Shown: piece by piece, positions 33,615 through 46,133 of the stretch | Layout of the letters: each line of letters begins with the position of its first letter | Position numbering within the stretch: position 1 is the first letter of the stretch | Assembly (NCBI GenBank): GCA_020137815.1 | Contig: CM035352.1 | Coordinates: 6,796,025-6,860,024 of the forward strand | Source: Hormiphora californensis | Lineage: Eukaryota; Ctenophora; Tentaculata; Cydippida; Pleurobrachiidae | Reading direction: 5' to 3' | DNA length: 64,000 bases | Translations under genes and position numbers: made by a program | The notes under the pieces: generated by a model | Told to the model about the DNA's origin: nothing | The model's database searches: none | Seen by the model: the letters and a program-made list of their open reading frames with translations, nothing else

Positions 33615-36600
33615 GTATATAGTAAGATTGAGGTTCGATATATTGAGGTTGATCAACTACCTGTTTTCTGGTGGTGCGAGTAGGACGTGTTACTGACGAG
33701 GGTTTCCACCATTCCTCTCTTACTCTTCTGTCGACTGGCAAGAACACATTTTACCTGGGGGGAGGAATTGACGCTAGGTTTAGAATCAGGCATCATACTG
33801 ACTTAGACTACTGCAGCAGCTTCCTTGAGAAACTTGGCCGCAATTGCATCGCCCTGATAGATCACATCCCAGCATTCGCAATTCAGCAAACATAAAGATA
33901 GGGATGTGATATATTATTATCATTAATTATACCTGAGTTTTAGAGAAGAATACTCGTGTAATTTCATCATTAGTTCCAACTACTCCACTCATCATCTCAT
34001 TCTCACTGTTGAACGGTTCATCCCAAAGTAGAATTAGCACCTTGTGTGTTAGAATTAGCATTTTGTGACTGTGAGATATGGGACATCCCATTGGACCTCT
34101 TTGGTTCATTGTATACAATGACCCAAAGAGGTCCAATGGGATGTACAGGGTCTACTATCTATGTATTATGTCTTCTTTCTATATCTACTTACCTTGACTC
34201 CCTCCTTCGCCTTTGCTTTCAGGAGATCCCCCAGAGTTGGTCTATCGCTCTGATCACGTTGTAATCTTATCGTGTGGGTCATCGACCAACCTGCCATGGC
34301 GAATGGATAATGAACCATTGGACCAACCCAGTGGCAAATAAATAATGAACCTTCAACTAGCAGTTGGTCAAATGCTGTCAGAGCATTGGTAGCTGACCCT
34401 TCACCTTATTCTCATTTCATTCAAAACAATGATCTGCACGCGAGAACCGCAGTCAGACTCTGACTGAGTCAGAGCACATTGGCCCTACAGATAATGAACC
34501 ATTGCGGGTATTAACAGGACATTCCTCTCTCAGCTCATATATAGTGACTAGGATATTATGCTAGGATATTCAACTGTCGCGTCTAAACTCTAAGTGTTTG
34601 AGTGTGTGTAGCATATATTATGTTCACATTGTCTCCTACAACGCTAATGATTGAGACAAAGCACGAGGAGGGAGTTTCTAAGGGAGGGAATGAGAGATGT
34701 TTTGAGTGGGGGGGGGGGGGTTTCTGGGGGGTTTCTAAGGGAGAGATTTTGTGAGTGGGGGGGGGGGGTTGGAAAGGAGGGAATGAGAGATTTTGTGAGT
34801 GGGGGTTTCAACTGTGTATTATAATGAGCCGGGATAAAGTTCAATATATGGGTGAAGAATGAAAGCCTGGATACTGGATAGAGTTCAATATGGGATGAAT
34901 GCTAAATTCCTGGGCCAGAGTATGGACATGAGACGTCCTGACTACTAACCTGTTATGTAGATGAATCTCTGTGCTCGTTCAATACTCTCCGCAATATCGC
35001 ACCATGCTGTGGTTGGTTGGTAAGGGCTGCCGTGTACTGATATCATGTCATGTCCAGGGAGGGCGTGACAGTGGGCATCCTGGTAGAGCCTCACATCTCC
35101 TGTCTGTTAGGAGTAGTAGGTGTTAGTATGAGAAATGAATAAATAGGTGTTAGAATGAGCACTGTCTATTAGGAATAAATAGGTGTTGATTTGACTCGTC
35201 AGAAGCTCCCAGTCTCTGCTGACATAAGCTCATATTATGATCATTGATGATGATCAAACATCATATTTTGTCTCATCTAATTAAATAGAAACCTCGCCAT
35301 TAGTAAGTAACAGCATGTCGAAGTTACATGGTTTGCGGTAATTGTTAGGGCGTTCCGGAACTCCTGTTCTAGCAGCTGTACCAAAACGCCCTAAAATTAT
35401 ACCACATCTTGAATTGAAGTTGCAGATGGCGTGAAACACTCACATGACGAAGTGGAAAGTAGCATCGTGTAACCTCAAACTCCCCAACTACATCTGTAAC
35501 AGGCTCAAACACAACCTCGATATCGAGGGTCGGTCGGGCATTCTTAAACGGGGTCATGAGAACCAACTTTTCTTTTAAAATCTGAAAGGAGACAGAATGT
35601 ATTCTTGAAACTGCTCGGATTAGGGTTCTAACTTTTCAGGCCAATGCTCTGGCCTCTGACCACAGTTCTCGCACTAAGAAATTAGAACAGCCAATATATA
35701 CTCTGACAGGTTCTAACAAGCCGAGCTTCAAGTGCAGGGAGTTTAAATTCCAGTGTCTTGTTGGACAAGAGCTTGCAGCTATGTATTATAACAACCAAGA
35801 TTATTATACCTTTTTCTCTACTATTTTCCTGATGGGTATGTGAGCGTGTCCGAGTTTCTCTTTTCCGACCATATCATCGTCCCACACCCAGAAATATAAC
35901 CGCTCTCCTTCATGGGATACCTGTCAGGATTTGTTGTGTAAGGGGTGAGCCGGGGTCAGGGGAGAGAGGGGATATTTGGGGCACTTGTTTAGGGAAATAT
36001 AGAAGTTGGGGTCTTTGGCGTATGGTTTTAGAAACTGACCATACGCCCCAATGTCCCATTACATGCGGAACGCCCTCGGGTACTGCGCCTTGGAATTGGT
36101 GCTAAATTCATAATATGGAAACGAGTCGTCTACATCAGTTGGTATCTAAAAAGGGAAATATTGGTCTGTTCTAAGACCAGCTCTTACTTCCGTTTCGAAG
36201 GTTTCATTCCATACAGGGTTCAGATCATCCTTTATAACTTTAGTTTGTAGAATTTTGTGCCTATCAATGGAAATACTAACATAAGGATCTGATAAATCCT
36301 TCTTTTTCTCCTGATTGGAACAGCGGGTTTGTTAATTTGGAGAGATCGTTACATTAACTAGGAGAGATCGTTACATTAACTAGGAGAGATCGTTACATTA
36401 ACTAGGAGAGATCGTTACATTAACTAGGAGAGATCGTTACACTAACTAGGAGAGATTGATACTTTAACTAGGAGAGAAAGATAGATCAGGGTTTTGCACG
36501 TGAATCTAAGTTACCTTGTTTGAGAAAAGACTGTCAAATTTGAGTTTCAAGTTTCGGCCATCAGCGTTGGGTAGATTTGAGGCACCCTTTATGGTTACTG

Positions 36601-36647
36601 TTCAGATCCCCTCGGAAATATATTGTTTCGCTGTTCGAGGTGCTCAT
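29681..36647 (-). CDS. Plant-type C2-domain phospholipase D (~766 aa, 18 exons)
   Basis: Exons: 36647-36515, 36310-36188, 35920-35810, 35581-35444, 35103-34950, 34290-34193, 34040-33933, 33754-33661, 32966-32827, 32725-32588, 32381-32253, 32058-31923, 31304-31194, 31039-30896, 30766-30663, 30557-30396, 30138-30017, 29837-29681. Every junction has GT-AG and matching phase. The protein has an N-terminal C2 domain (TVTIKGASNLPNADG, LSDPYVSISIDRHK, NPVWNETFET) and the first HKD site split over an intron (SHHQKTVICDD). Plant-PLD hallmarks follow: AYLGGLDLTIGRYDDQNHSL, PWHDVHARVTG, FLYVENQYFLGS. The second HKD is YVHSKAMMVDDIYAVVGSAN, then NQRSMDG and a C-terminal GHLLLYPI ... ILGAKSSYLP. It should hydrolyse phosphatidylcholine to phosphatidic acid and choline, with Ca2+-dependent membrane binding. 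No PX or PH domain is present. One surplus base in exon 1 (about 36608) breaks the frame between MSTSNSETIYFRGDL and TVTIKG and is probably a sequence error. Confidence 0.93.
33549..33612. repeat. (CT)n microsatellite in a PLD intron
   Basis: About 64 bp of CT repeat between the two exons that carry the first HKD motif. Confidence 0.95.
34083..34144. repeat. Perfect-type palindrome in a PLD intron
   Basis: ACATCCCATTGGACCTCTTT and its inverse flank a short centre (TCATTGTATACAATGA), giving arms of about 29 bp. It lies 43 bp from the acceptor of the 34040 exon. Confidence 0.8.
34670..34810. repeat. G-rich tandem duplication in a PLD intron
   Basis: Two to three copies of a unit of the form AGGGAGGGAATGAGAGATTTTGTGAGTG followed by a long G run. 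Confidence 0.6.
36340..36476. repeat. 22-bp minisatellite in PLD intron 1
   Basis: Six to seven tandem copies of AACTAGGAGAGATCGTTACA-type units. Confidence 0.9.
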
Positions 36648-36649
36648 AT

Positions 36650-38290
36650 CCTGCAGGGAAGGAAAGGGGGTGTTAGAGGGTGTCATGAGGTGTCAGGTGT
36701 GGGGCTAGAGTTTGGGGAAGTAGGGGGAGTCAGGTATGGAAGTAGTATGGGGTACCCTCGATCAGGGGTGTAAAATAGGACCCGGTTGGGTTAGAATTGT
36801 GGGATTAGGCGCAGACAGATTAGGGAAATGTAGTAGAGATCTATGGGAAGTATAAAATTAAGAAACAGTCATTAATTATGATCTGGATCATCCTCTAAAA
36901 GTAATTCATCGATAATTTCAGTGGAAAACAGCAGGAAAATTATAGTTACAATCGTCAGGTAAATTGCCAGGTTAATTTACGAAATATAAAGCGGTAAATT
37001 TAGTCTTGATCTGGTGAAGCCCAACCCTAATATGGTTCACCTAACATTGATTATCGAACCCAAACCCCTGACGGCCTAACAGTGTTAGTAGTAACACTTC
37101 TAAATATGCTACATCATGCATAAACGAAATAAACTGTTTACGAAGTATACTGTTCACAGTGTTAACATAAAGGAAGCATTTACTGCTCTATCCAATTAGA
37201 CCTGTCAGGTTAATTAGACCTGTGGCCACTGTGTATTACAATCAAATTAATTAGCTGTAGGTACCTCGCAAAATAAGGCCAAATGTGTTGTCTTGTTCCG
37301 TGTAAAACGTTCACAAATCAATATCAGCTAGTCACTAGTGAGACACACTATATGAGACACCCACAGTGTGGGTCCCACAGATACACGACGAACAGATCTG
37401 AATAGAAACGATCTGTTTTGAGGTATTTCATATTGAGAGAGACACGTACAATAACCAACCCAAACCAGAGTTCTGCACTACCACCCTATTTCATATTATA
37501 GAGAGCCAATAAACGTATACACTGTTACCGTACCCTATTTTAAGATTTTATGGACCCTTGTTCTTATACATGCCATTACGTGCACATGTTGTATCCCACT
37601 CTAATACTACTAGGACCATGTGTAACTGAGACAAATAAAAGATAGGGTGTAATGTACACAAAAAGACTGATAGGAACATTTGACACCCTACACCAACATA
37701 AAACCTATTTTACACAGCGAGGGCTTGTAGGCTAGGGGGGCAGTGGTCCGCTCACTTTCAAAACATTGAGTTGAGTCATATATGCTAGCTTTACAAAGAT
37801 CCTATTTCTACAAATCTAATATCATTTTATCAAAGCGCTGGCAAGCACAGCAGAATTGGGCACGTTGCCAGCCCCTCTCTAGAGTGTCAATTACACAAAC
37901 AACAGAAACTAAAATGACGTAAAATGACCAAAGCGAGTGTAATTCGAGTACCAAATATGTATAGCAGTGCAGTGTATTGGGTTATACTGATAGGGGCCAT
38001 GGTGTGCAAGACTATCATGTGAACATGATGGTAGATTAGAGATTCAACTGTCAGACCAATGCTCTGACATAGATTCAATCTGTTCTTTCAGTTCTATACG
38101 GTCATATACAAGCATTTTGAATTTGATGATAAGGTATATAAATTGGAAATTTGTTAAATATCAATGCGCAATCTGCACGTTGTATACAGATTCAGATTGC
38201 GCATTATCAGCTGTAGACATAGTGACGAAATATCGTCCACACTTCGTGACAAGAAGTGCAGGTATGACATTTCTTTTTCAGTGTAATGGT

Positions 38291-38327
<37 letters not shown>

Positions 38328-38589
38328 AACATGAATAGCAATGAAGCTCCAGGCTGTCTAAACTGTTGAATTTATGCAACATATCTTCTCAATTCTTATG
38401 ATGAGGTAATGCGTTCTAAAACAGCTGATTTATGGGAAAATTAAAACGAAACCCAAAACTGAACAGGGAACGGGGACAGGCTGGGGCCTAAAAACCAAAA
38501 ATTTGCTAGAAAACGGACTAAGAACTGGGCTGTCTGGCGCCACAGACCCCATCTGAGCGCACTGTTCAGAATCAAATTGGGGTCTGGCG
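36650..38589. other. Intergenic, no gene seen
   Basis: Presumed PLD promoter/5' UTR at the left. There are no supported exons. It contains a (GA)n stretch at 38294-38323 and a TGTCTGGCGCCA-containing inverted pair at 38530-38600 belonging to a dispersed family (also near 30330, 31795, 44042). Confidence 0.5.
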
Positions 38590-39165
38590 CCACCAGACAA
38601 GAACCGGGGGATATGGGGTGGGGCCTAAAAACCCGAAACTTGATAGAAAATGAACTAAGAACCGGAGGATAATGATATGGGGTGGGACCAAAAAACCCCA
38701 AACTTAATAGAAAATGAACTAAGAACCGGAGGATAATGATATGGGGTGGGGCCTAAAAACCCGAAACTTACTAGAAAATGAACTAAGAACCGGAGGATAA
38801 TGATATGGGGTGGGGCCTAAAATCCCGAAACTTAATAGAAAATGAACTAAGAACCGGAGGATAATGATATGGGGTTGGGCCTAAAAACCCGAAACTTAAT
38901 AGAAAATGAACTAAGAACCGGAGGATAATGATATGGGGTGGGGCCTAAAAACCCGAAACTTAATAGAAAATGAACTAAGAACCGGAGGATAATGATATAA
39001 TGGGGTGGGGCCTAAAATCCCGAAACTTAATAGAAAATGAACTAAGAACCGGAGGATAATGATATGGGGTGGGGCCTAAAAACCCGAAACTTAATAGAAA
39101 ATGAACTAAGAACCGGAGGATAATGATATGGGGTGGGGCCTAAAAACCCGAAACTTACTAGGAAA
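38590..39165. repeat. 64-66 bp minisatellite, about nine units
   Basis: Tandem copies of a unit containing GGATAATGATATGGGGTGGG, GCCTAAAAACCCGAAACTTA and AGAAAATGAACTAAGAACCG. The units are more than 90 percent alike, so this is a recent expansion. The Pro/Ser-rich ORFs on the minus strand are products of the repeat. Confidence 0.92.
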
Positions 39166-39388
39166 CTTTCGGGAATGACGTTATCCATGACGGTGGTGAA
39201 TTCAGTCTCCATAGCTACGGTGGTGAATTCAGTTTCCATGGTGATGTGTGTTAATCACAATTCGAGTTATATCCACACAATTGAAACAGCCCAGATAGAA
39301 ACTTTACAAGATACATGAACAAAGAAATGAAATGAAACCCCACTCTCGTGCGTCTAGCAATTATTTTCCCTCATCATTCACATTTCTG

Positions 39389-39730
<342 letters not shown>

Positions 39731-40439
39731 TCTTCCTATTAAGCAGTGGTATAATTGCATGATGATGGGTGAGTCAAATAATTTATTTGAATCATCACAT
39801 ACATGATTACACTTAGAGCAGCTAAGAGACAAAGAGACAGACAGACAGACATACAGAAAGAAAGACAAACTGATTATTTGTTCACTGATCATCATATTAA
39901 ATGTTCGGTGACATTGACACCTCGTGTGAGCGAGATTGAGCTCGCACTGAGAGTTAGCAATGGTACCAAGACAAATGCATGCAGTGGCGACATGCGACAG
40001 CCGATAACAGTACCTTAGTGACATTTACAATGGCAAGTGGCAACCTAGTAACATTAATAGCTAACAATGAGAACAACAACTTTGAAATACCATACTCAAC
40101 AAGAAATACCGGGAAGATCACGTTTGGAACCAGGGTAAATGTCACGTGTATTGCACGTGTATTGCACGTTTGAGTACCTCATGGGGTGTGTTTGTGTACC
40201 GGGATCATGTACTGTACTACAATAAGTGCATGTGGTCGAGGAAGGCACGAGCGAAAAATAGTTGGTGAGGTCACAAACTCTCTTTATCTCTCTATCTTTC
40301 TCTATCCCTCTATCTCTATCTCTCTATCTCTATCCCTCTATCTCTGGGAGGGAAAAGATAGTCTCTTTTCTCATGACCCCCTGGCCTTTTGTTAGCTAAT
40401 ACTGATGAGCGACTGGGAACAACAACTGCATCTCCCATC

Positions 40440-40479
<40 letters not shown>

Positions 40480-40735
40480 AAAGACAAAGAAAACAGATTG
40501 AGGGGGTTTAAAATGAAAGTACAAAGCACACACATGTTTATAAGGGAACTTGGCCGACAAAGATAAATTCTAAATTTGGGAAAAGAAGCTCATTGTATAA
40601 TGTATCAGTTAGGGCGCTGGCAACTAAAGGGAACCATTGAGGGAGAACGTCTATATGGGATCCAGTATATGGGGGAGAGGGGTGATTGAGAGAGAGGGCG
40701 AGCTGTGACCAAATAATACGCAATTTCATCTTACC
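39731..40735. other. Intergenic, no gene seen
   Basis: Contains short tandem repeats: (GACA)n at 39835-39850, CTCTATCT repeats at 40280-40345, and (GA)n at 40444-40476. No supported exon. Confidence 0.5.
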
Positions 40736-40995
40736 CTAGATTGTCTCCACAATCCCTTGAAGAGCGGCATCATCCCTCCCACTGTCTAGATATTGATTTT
40801 CGAGGGAGTCACAGTAGGTCAAGAAAGAATTCTCCAATCATAGTGGCCCCCAAAACAAGTAACACACAGGAGAGAAAGAAACTGCAATCATCATCTTGAA
40901 CGTCGGATATTATAGTCATATTGTTCTATCGTTCTTTATCTCTCTCTACTTCTCTCTACTTCCCTCTCCCTCTCTCACTCCTTCTCTCTCTCTCT

Positions 40996-41094
<99 letters not shown>

Positions 41095-42761
41095 CCTCTC
41101 CCCTCTCTCTCCCATTCTCTCTCTCTCTCTCTATCTCTCTTTATTCCACCACTGTTCACTGCCGGTGAGATTAGATTGGCTTCAGGTTTTACAAAGTTTT
41201 AATACCAGATTGGAGATCTATATATACCACTATACTGCAACACTATTCCGATTAATATAAACACAAAAACACGTTTCCGAGTAATGGGGTGGATGCAACA
41301 AGCGGTCTCTGATCATGACTTTTCTAGGACATTTCTGGTAAGAAAAACAGCATGGCATGACGACCCATCATATCCAGATCTCCCTAACATTATAATCACC
41401 TCCCGCCCCTAATAATCGCCCTCCTTCCATTTCCAGTACACCCATATATCCACTCACTCCCTAATCCCGTTTACCGCACATTTTTTATTAAATCATGTCA
41501 AACTCAATCAAGAGAACACATTAACTTAAATCCAAACTGATGATTCATGTCAAACTTAATCAAGTTAAATCCAAACTGATAGTACCTTGAAATGATGGAA
41601 GTGGTCCCAGAGAGATTGAAAGTGGCGCTCATTCTCTTCATCACTCTCCCCATCTTGGTTCTGACATTGTTCCTCAGCAGCGGCCACCAAACCCATTGCC
41701 ACGGACTTACTCCGACCAAAAGGGTACAAGAACTTCCTCTTCCGCTTCCCGCTCTGGTGAAAACTACAGCTTGCTTTTCGGCCCTTCATTGCTATGGTAA
41801 CGACCTTCGCGCGCTGGCAAGGGAGGGGTTATACTTCGTTAGTAACGAATCGTTATCAATTATTGCTGTGGCAATACAAGAATAATGAATCAGAACAACA
41901 GTTTATATATAGGTAGGTATAAGGTAGGCCAGGTAGGATAAGTAGGTAGTGACATATGAAAAGTGAACAAGAAATTTAGTGCCCAGGTAGCAATATAATC
42001 TGGATAATAAACCTGGATGAAGCCATACAAATGTGGCAAGTTTATGTCGCGGGAGAGATGAAGTTAAAAGAATTGTATAATCGAGTCAAACTGTGTCATA
42101 CGCTTGGCACGTTTCAGTACTACAGTATACCTTCTCTATCTATCCCTAGATCTCTCACCCAGCCATTCCCTCTGTCAGAGTATTGGCCCGACAGATTCCT
42201 GCTTTCACTCTCTAGCATTCAGGTAAAACAATTATCCACTCTAATTATAGCTCATATCTAATAGGTCGTTACATGATAACATACATCATTATCGTCCTTT
42301 CTAGTACTGAATCAAACAGGAACTAACCTCCAAATTGGGCACCTCTCTTGCGCTCACTTTCAAAATCTTCCTCGTTTTTGCCATATATGCTACGCAGTCT
42401 GTTGTTCGAGCGATGAGCCTTCGGCCCAGCCGGTGTGAAAACCGACAGACTGGTACATGTCAATGGATTTTGATAGTGAGCCCAAGAGGGGTGCGGCGGG
42501 GGCGTGCCTAATTTGGAGGTGAGTAGATATCAACCTCAAAATATACACCTCTCTCATAACATCTACCTCTCACTCACTGCAGCATGTAATTACACGCAGA
42601 TAATATCAAAAACGGGAATCATGGATCCTACGTGCTCAGAATTTAATGGTGGTCTACCCCAACTGTAACTTCTCCAAAACATTTACTGTAGACAGTGAAG
42701 TACAGTGAGAGAGAAAAAGAGAGAGGGAGAGAGAGAGGAGAGAGAGAGAGAGAGAAGAGAG

Positions 42762-42817
<56 letters not shown>

Positions 42818-43156
42818 AGAGAAGAAGGGAGGAGAGGAGAGAGATGAGAGAGAGAGAGAGCGAGAGAGAGAGGAGATGAGAGAGATGTAGAGATGAGAGA
42901 GAGAGAGAGATAGAGAGATGAGAGAGAGAGGGAGAGGAGGATGAGAGAGAGAGTAGAGAGAGAAAGAGCGAGAGAGAGAAAGGGCGAGAGAGAAAGAAAG
43001 ATAGAGAGAGACAATTAACTAGGGTAGGTTAATCAATAGCCTTTCTATTCCGTACAAACTGGATGTGGACAGAGCTCCCAGACAAGCAATGACAGGAGAA
43101 GGATTAACGAGAGTGAGAGAGAGAGATGACGAGAGAGAGAGAGAGAGAAGAGAGAG

Positions 43157-43191
<35 letters not shown>

Positions 43192-43674
43192 TGTGCTAAG
43201 CCATCGATATGTCTTACATAAATGATAAAATATTTTCCAGAGTAGATTATTCGGGAGGTGTATTTTGCCATTAGATCACTTCTCACACTTGGCTTGACTC
43301 TACAGACCTAATACGAACTGCCGCCATAAGTTGGTAACGAAGTTACCCCTCCCTTGCCAGCGAAGTTACCCCTCCCTTGCCAGCGCGCGAAGGTTATTTT
43401 GTAACCAATGGTTGGTTCAAACACAGACTCGAGGGCGAATATGAACTTGAGAGGGGCGAACAAAATATACTATAATCTAAATTTAAATTCAACTGCAAAA
43501 AACCCTCGAAACTTTGGCAAATGACAGAATGCACCTCTATACGAAGGAGCTGTCAAACCGTGTAAAGTTACAGTAAAGTTACAGTGTAAACTGCATATAT
43601 CCAGTGAATGTTGACAGGCTAGGAAGAAGCTGCATGCACTTTAATCGATCTAGATGGAGATAGAGAGAGTGGGG

Positions 43675-43720
<46 letters not shown>

Positions 43721-44616
43721 GGGGAGGTTCAACATAGAAAGTAAACAAAGAATGAGTTACTCAATGCAACTGAGAGAAGGGATGTAACAAGAGGGAGAAG
43801 AGGTTTATATATATATAATGTCTTAATGGGAGACTAAAACAAGGATAGAAACCTCCCACACACACACAGATGCAGAGGGTAGTATACTAGTAGGAGACAA
43901 TATATGTGGACTACCTAAATGATCCTTTAGTAATAGTATGAGTTCCCCACATAATCATTACATAGAACCTCTATGTGTGTCTTTCTAGTAGAAGGACACG
44001 CATAACACTATCCCCCCTCACCCATAACATTACGCGTACGCGGCGCCAGACAGATGCACTGCAACTGCAATTCAGAAAAGCTCTGTGTACCAAGTTGACC
44101 TTATACATGGTAAACCCCTAAGGTGCAGGGGTCAATGTTCACAAACCCTCACGGTACCTTTGGGAGGAAAGAAGTGCGGTCCTCCTTCTTCAGCAAAGCA
44201 GGCTCATCATCCCCCTGAAATGATGTTGGTAGTTATAGACAGGACTCAGGAGTTGTTGAGTAACACTGGCAGTTGTCTCACAAAAGACTGCCTTCTTCGA
44301 ACAGGGGCAAAAATACCCGTTGAGGAGAGTTACACAGCGTGTGATGTTACAGTCGTCAGTCATTTGGTTACGCGAAATCACCCTAATTTCGTTACCAAGT
44401 CAGTCAAATATTATATGACAAACTAGACTGACACGTTATATCATAACACTGACCATGTTAGTAGTGACAAACTGACAGTATAATATTATTATAATATTAT
44501 ATATTATTAACTGTATTATAATACTACTCACCATGCTGCTCCACCCGGGGAGGATGAATGCAGGACATATTGGGCAGTATGAGAGGATCCTGGACCACGT
44601 TGGGAAACAGGGCATA
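40736..44616 (-). CDS. 3' exons of an unrecognised gene (partial)
   Basis: Inferred exons are 44616-44532 (YALFPNVVQDPLILPN frame), 44214-44158 (GDDEPALLKKEDRTSFLPK), 41753-41586 (SGKRKRKFLYPFGRSKSVAM, then an acidic stretch and HFQSLWDHFHHFK) and 40831-40736 (NSFLTYCDSLENQYLDSG, stop after GIVETI). The last three join in phase 0 with GT-AG borders. The first two join only if one base is lost from a G run at the acceptor near 44214. The basic KRKRK cluster could be a nuclear localisation signal. The very large intron 44157-41754 is filled with GA repeats. Upstream exons were not found. I do not recognise the family and give no function. Confidence 0.42.
40985..41140. repeat. (CT)n microsatellite
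   Basis: About 150 bp of CT repeat with a C9 interruption, inside the inferred last intron of the unrecognised gene. Confidence 0.95.
42703..43189. repeat. Degenerate (GA)n arrays
   Basis: Two blocks (42703-43012 and 43117-43189) of GA repeat with AGAGATG and AGAAGAG variants, in the same large inferred intron. A further pure (GA)n block lies at 43678-43719. Confidence 0.93.
43327..43400. repeat. Dispersed repeat with GCCAGCGCGCGAAGG core
   Basis: The core CCCTCCCTTGCCAGCGCG is duplicated in tandem here. It recurs inverted at 41800-41850 and in part at 32209-32250, usually bounded by GGTAACGAAGTTACC-like ends. It is a candidate short MITE family. Confidence 0.5.
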
Positions 44617-45709
44617 CTGAGTGAGAGAGAGTATCAATCAGGCGACCATGTGGCCTTACTAAAAGTAGGGGCGAATTGAATATATTGACTCACTAAAATG
44701 GAATGTTTATCATGTTTATGTTTAGAGAAAGTCTGGAATTTAAAGGAAATCTATAATTTGAGTAGCGGCTGATGAGAACATGATAGTAATATACCACACG
44801 GCTAGATCTACTAATAGGAATAATCATGAACCAGTAGCCGGCAGGACTTGGCTAATTAGAGGTATAATTATATCGATTACTAATGCCAAGTTCATATTAT
44901 AATTATGCAGCTCATTAGAGGCGGCTGTAATTCGTACAAAGAGCAATAATCCACGATAAACCACACACTCAGAGTTGTGTCAAATCTAATCAAACTCAAA
45001 TACAATCGTAATGCAGCTGCGGGGTCTCCTAGAAGGCTGGTTATGAAGTGCTATTGTTTACAGTGTCAAATCCACATTCCACAACCATGGCGCCATGGAA
45101 ACTATATCGCCTTGACAACGCCTTGACAACCATGGTATGATGCTATTATTGGTGTGGCAGCTAGAATCGCATCTAAAACAGCTAGTTGATAATGAGGGAT
45201 TGCTAAGTACAACGTTAATCCCTCCACATTTTTTTAAAAGAGCACTTTATGTCATTTCTACAGCTCTATGATAGTTGAGATATATATTACATGTGGTTGA
45301 ATTAGTAAACAACGCGTGTGTTGTAATCACTCTCTTGTAGTCTGCCGCGTTTTTTATAGTCATTATATCCATACAATGTATTAGACATATAAAACAAGAC
45401 CATAATATATTATATTCAATGTGTTGATGTCCGGCAGCAGCTGCTGCAATGTTCTCTGACACAGAACACACACACATGCTGCACTAATCACATAATCATG
45501 TCATAACGGCCTTGTGTGGATCATGGGTTCGAAAGTAGCGGGGGAGATCCGACTCCGAGATAATATGTGAAACTACACTTTTGTATCTCAATAAAAGACC
45601 TAAAATTTCAAACAAAGGACGTGTGCCCTATTATAGTCATAAGACAAATGGAGAACAACTCTTAGCTTGTGTTTAGAATTTTTTGTGGCACGTGCGTACT
45701 AAAGTAGAG

Positions 45710-45870
45710 ATACTCTCATAGGCAAAATGTTACCTACCCGACCAAGACCCTCTCAAAGGCAAAACGTTACCTTTTTCAAGAACAAGACCCTCTCAAAGGC
45801 AAAATGTTACCTACCCGACCAAGACCCTCTCAAAGGCAAAACGTTACCTAACGGACCAAGATCCTCTCAA
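45710..45870. repeat. ~38-bp minisatellite
   Basis: Four copies of a unit containing AAGACCCTCTCAAAGGCAAA and ACGTTACCTACCCGACC. Confidence 0.88.
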
Positions 45871-46093
45871 ATGTTCCAGAAATTTAAACCATGAGTCTCT
45901 TTCTCTCCCAGGGGAGAGAAAGGGACTCAGCGCCATAGTTGCCACATACCCGGGTTGGTATGGAGGTTTGCTGAGCGTATCCCATGGTTTAGTGACAAAC
46001 AAAACAAAACAAACTCTCATAGTTAAAGTAACAATCTCTCCTGTGCAAGCTCTCCTAGTTAAAGTAACAATCTCTCCTCTGCAAGCTCTCCTA

Positions 46094-46133
46094 TCTTAGC
46101 TGGTCTCTTAGCTGAGAGACCAACTAAGATAGG
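46094..46133. repeat. Hairpin (~17-bp arms)
   Basis: CTATCTTAGCTGGTCTCT and its near-inverse AGAGACCAACTAAGATAG flank a TAGCTG loop. It follows two direct copies of an AGTTAAAGTAACAATCTCTC unit. Confidence 0.7.

Noticed and set aside
33834-33905. A minus-strand stretch reading CWDVIYQGDAIAAKFLKEA between two PLD exons
   Set aside because: It looks protein-like, but the true exons on each side (ending FFSKTQ and starting VKCVLASRQ) join directly in phase, so this is intron sequence.
36062-36150. Minus-strand IPTDVDDSFPYYEFSTNSK reading in a PLD intron
   Set aside because: The flanking C2 exons join in frame without it and give a complete C2 domain; no consistent splice pair supports it.
38441-39239. 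Pro/Ser-rich minus-strand ORFs (GPTPYHYPPVLSS repeats)
   Set aside because: They arise from the 64-66 bp minisatellite; the unit length is not consistently a multiple of three.
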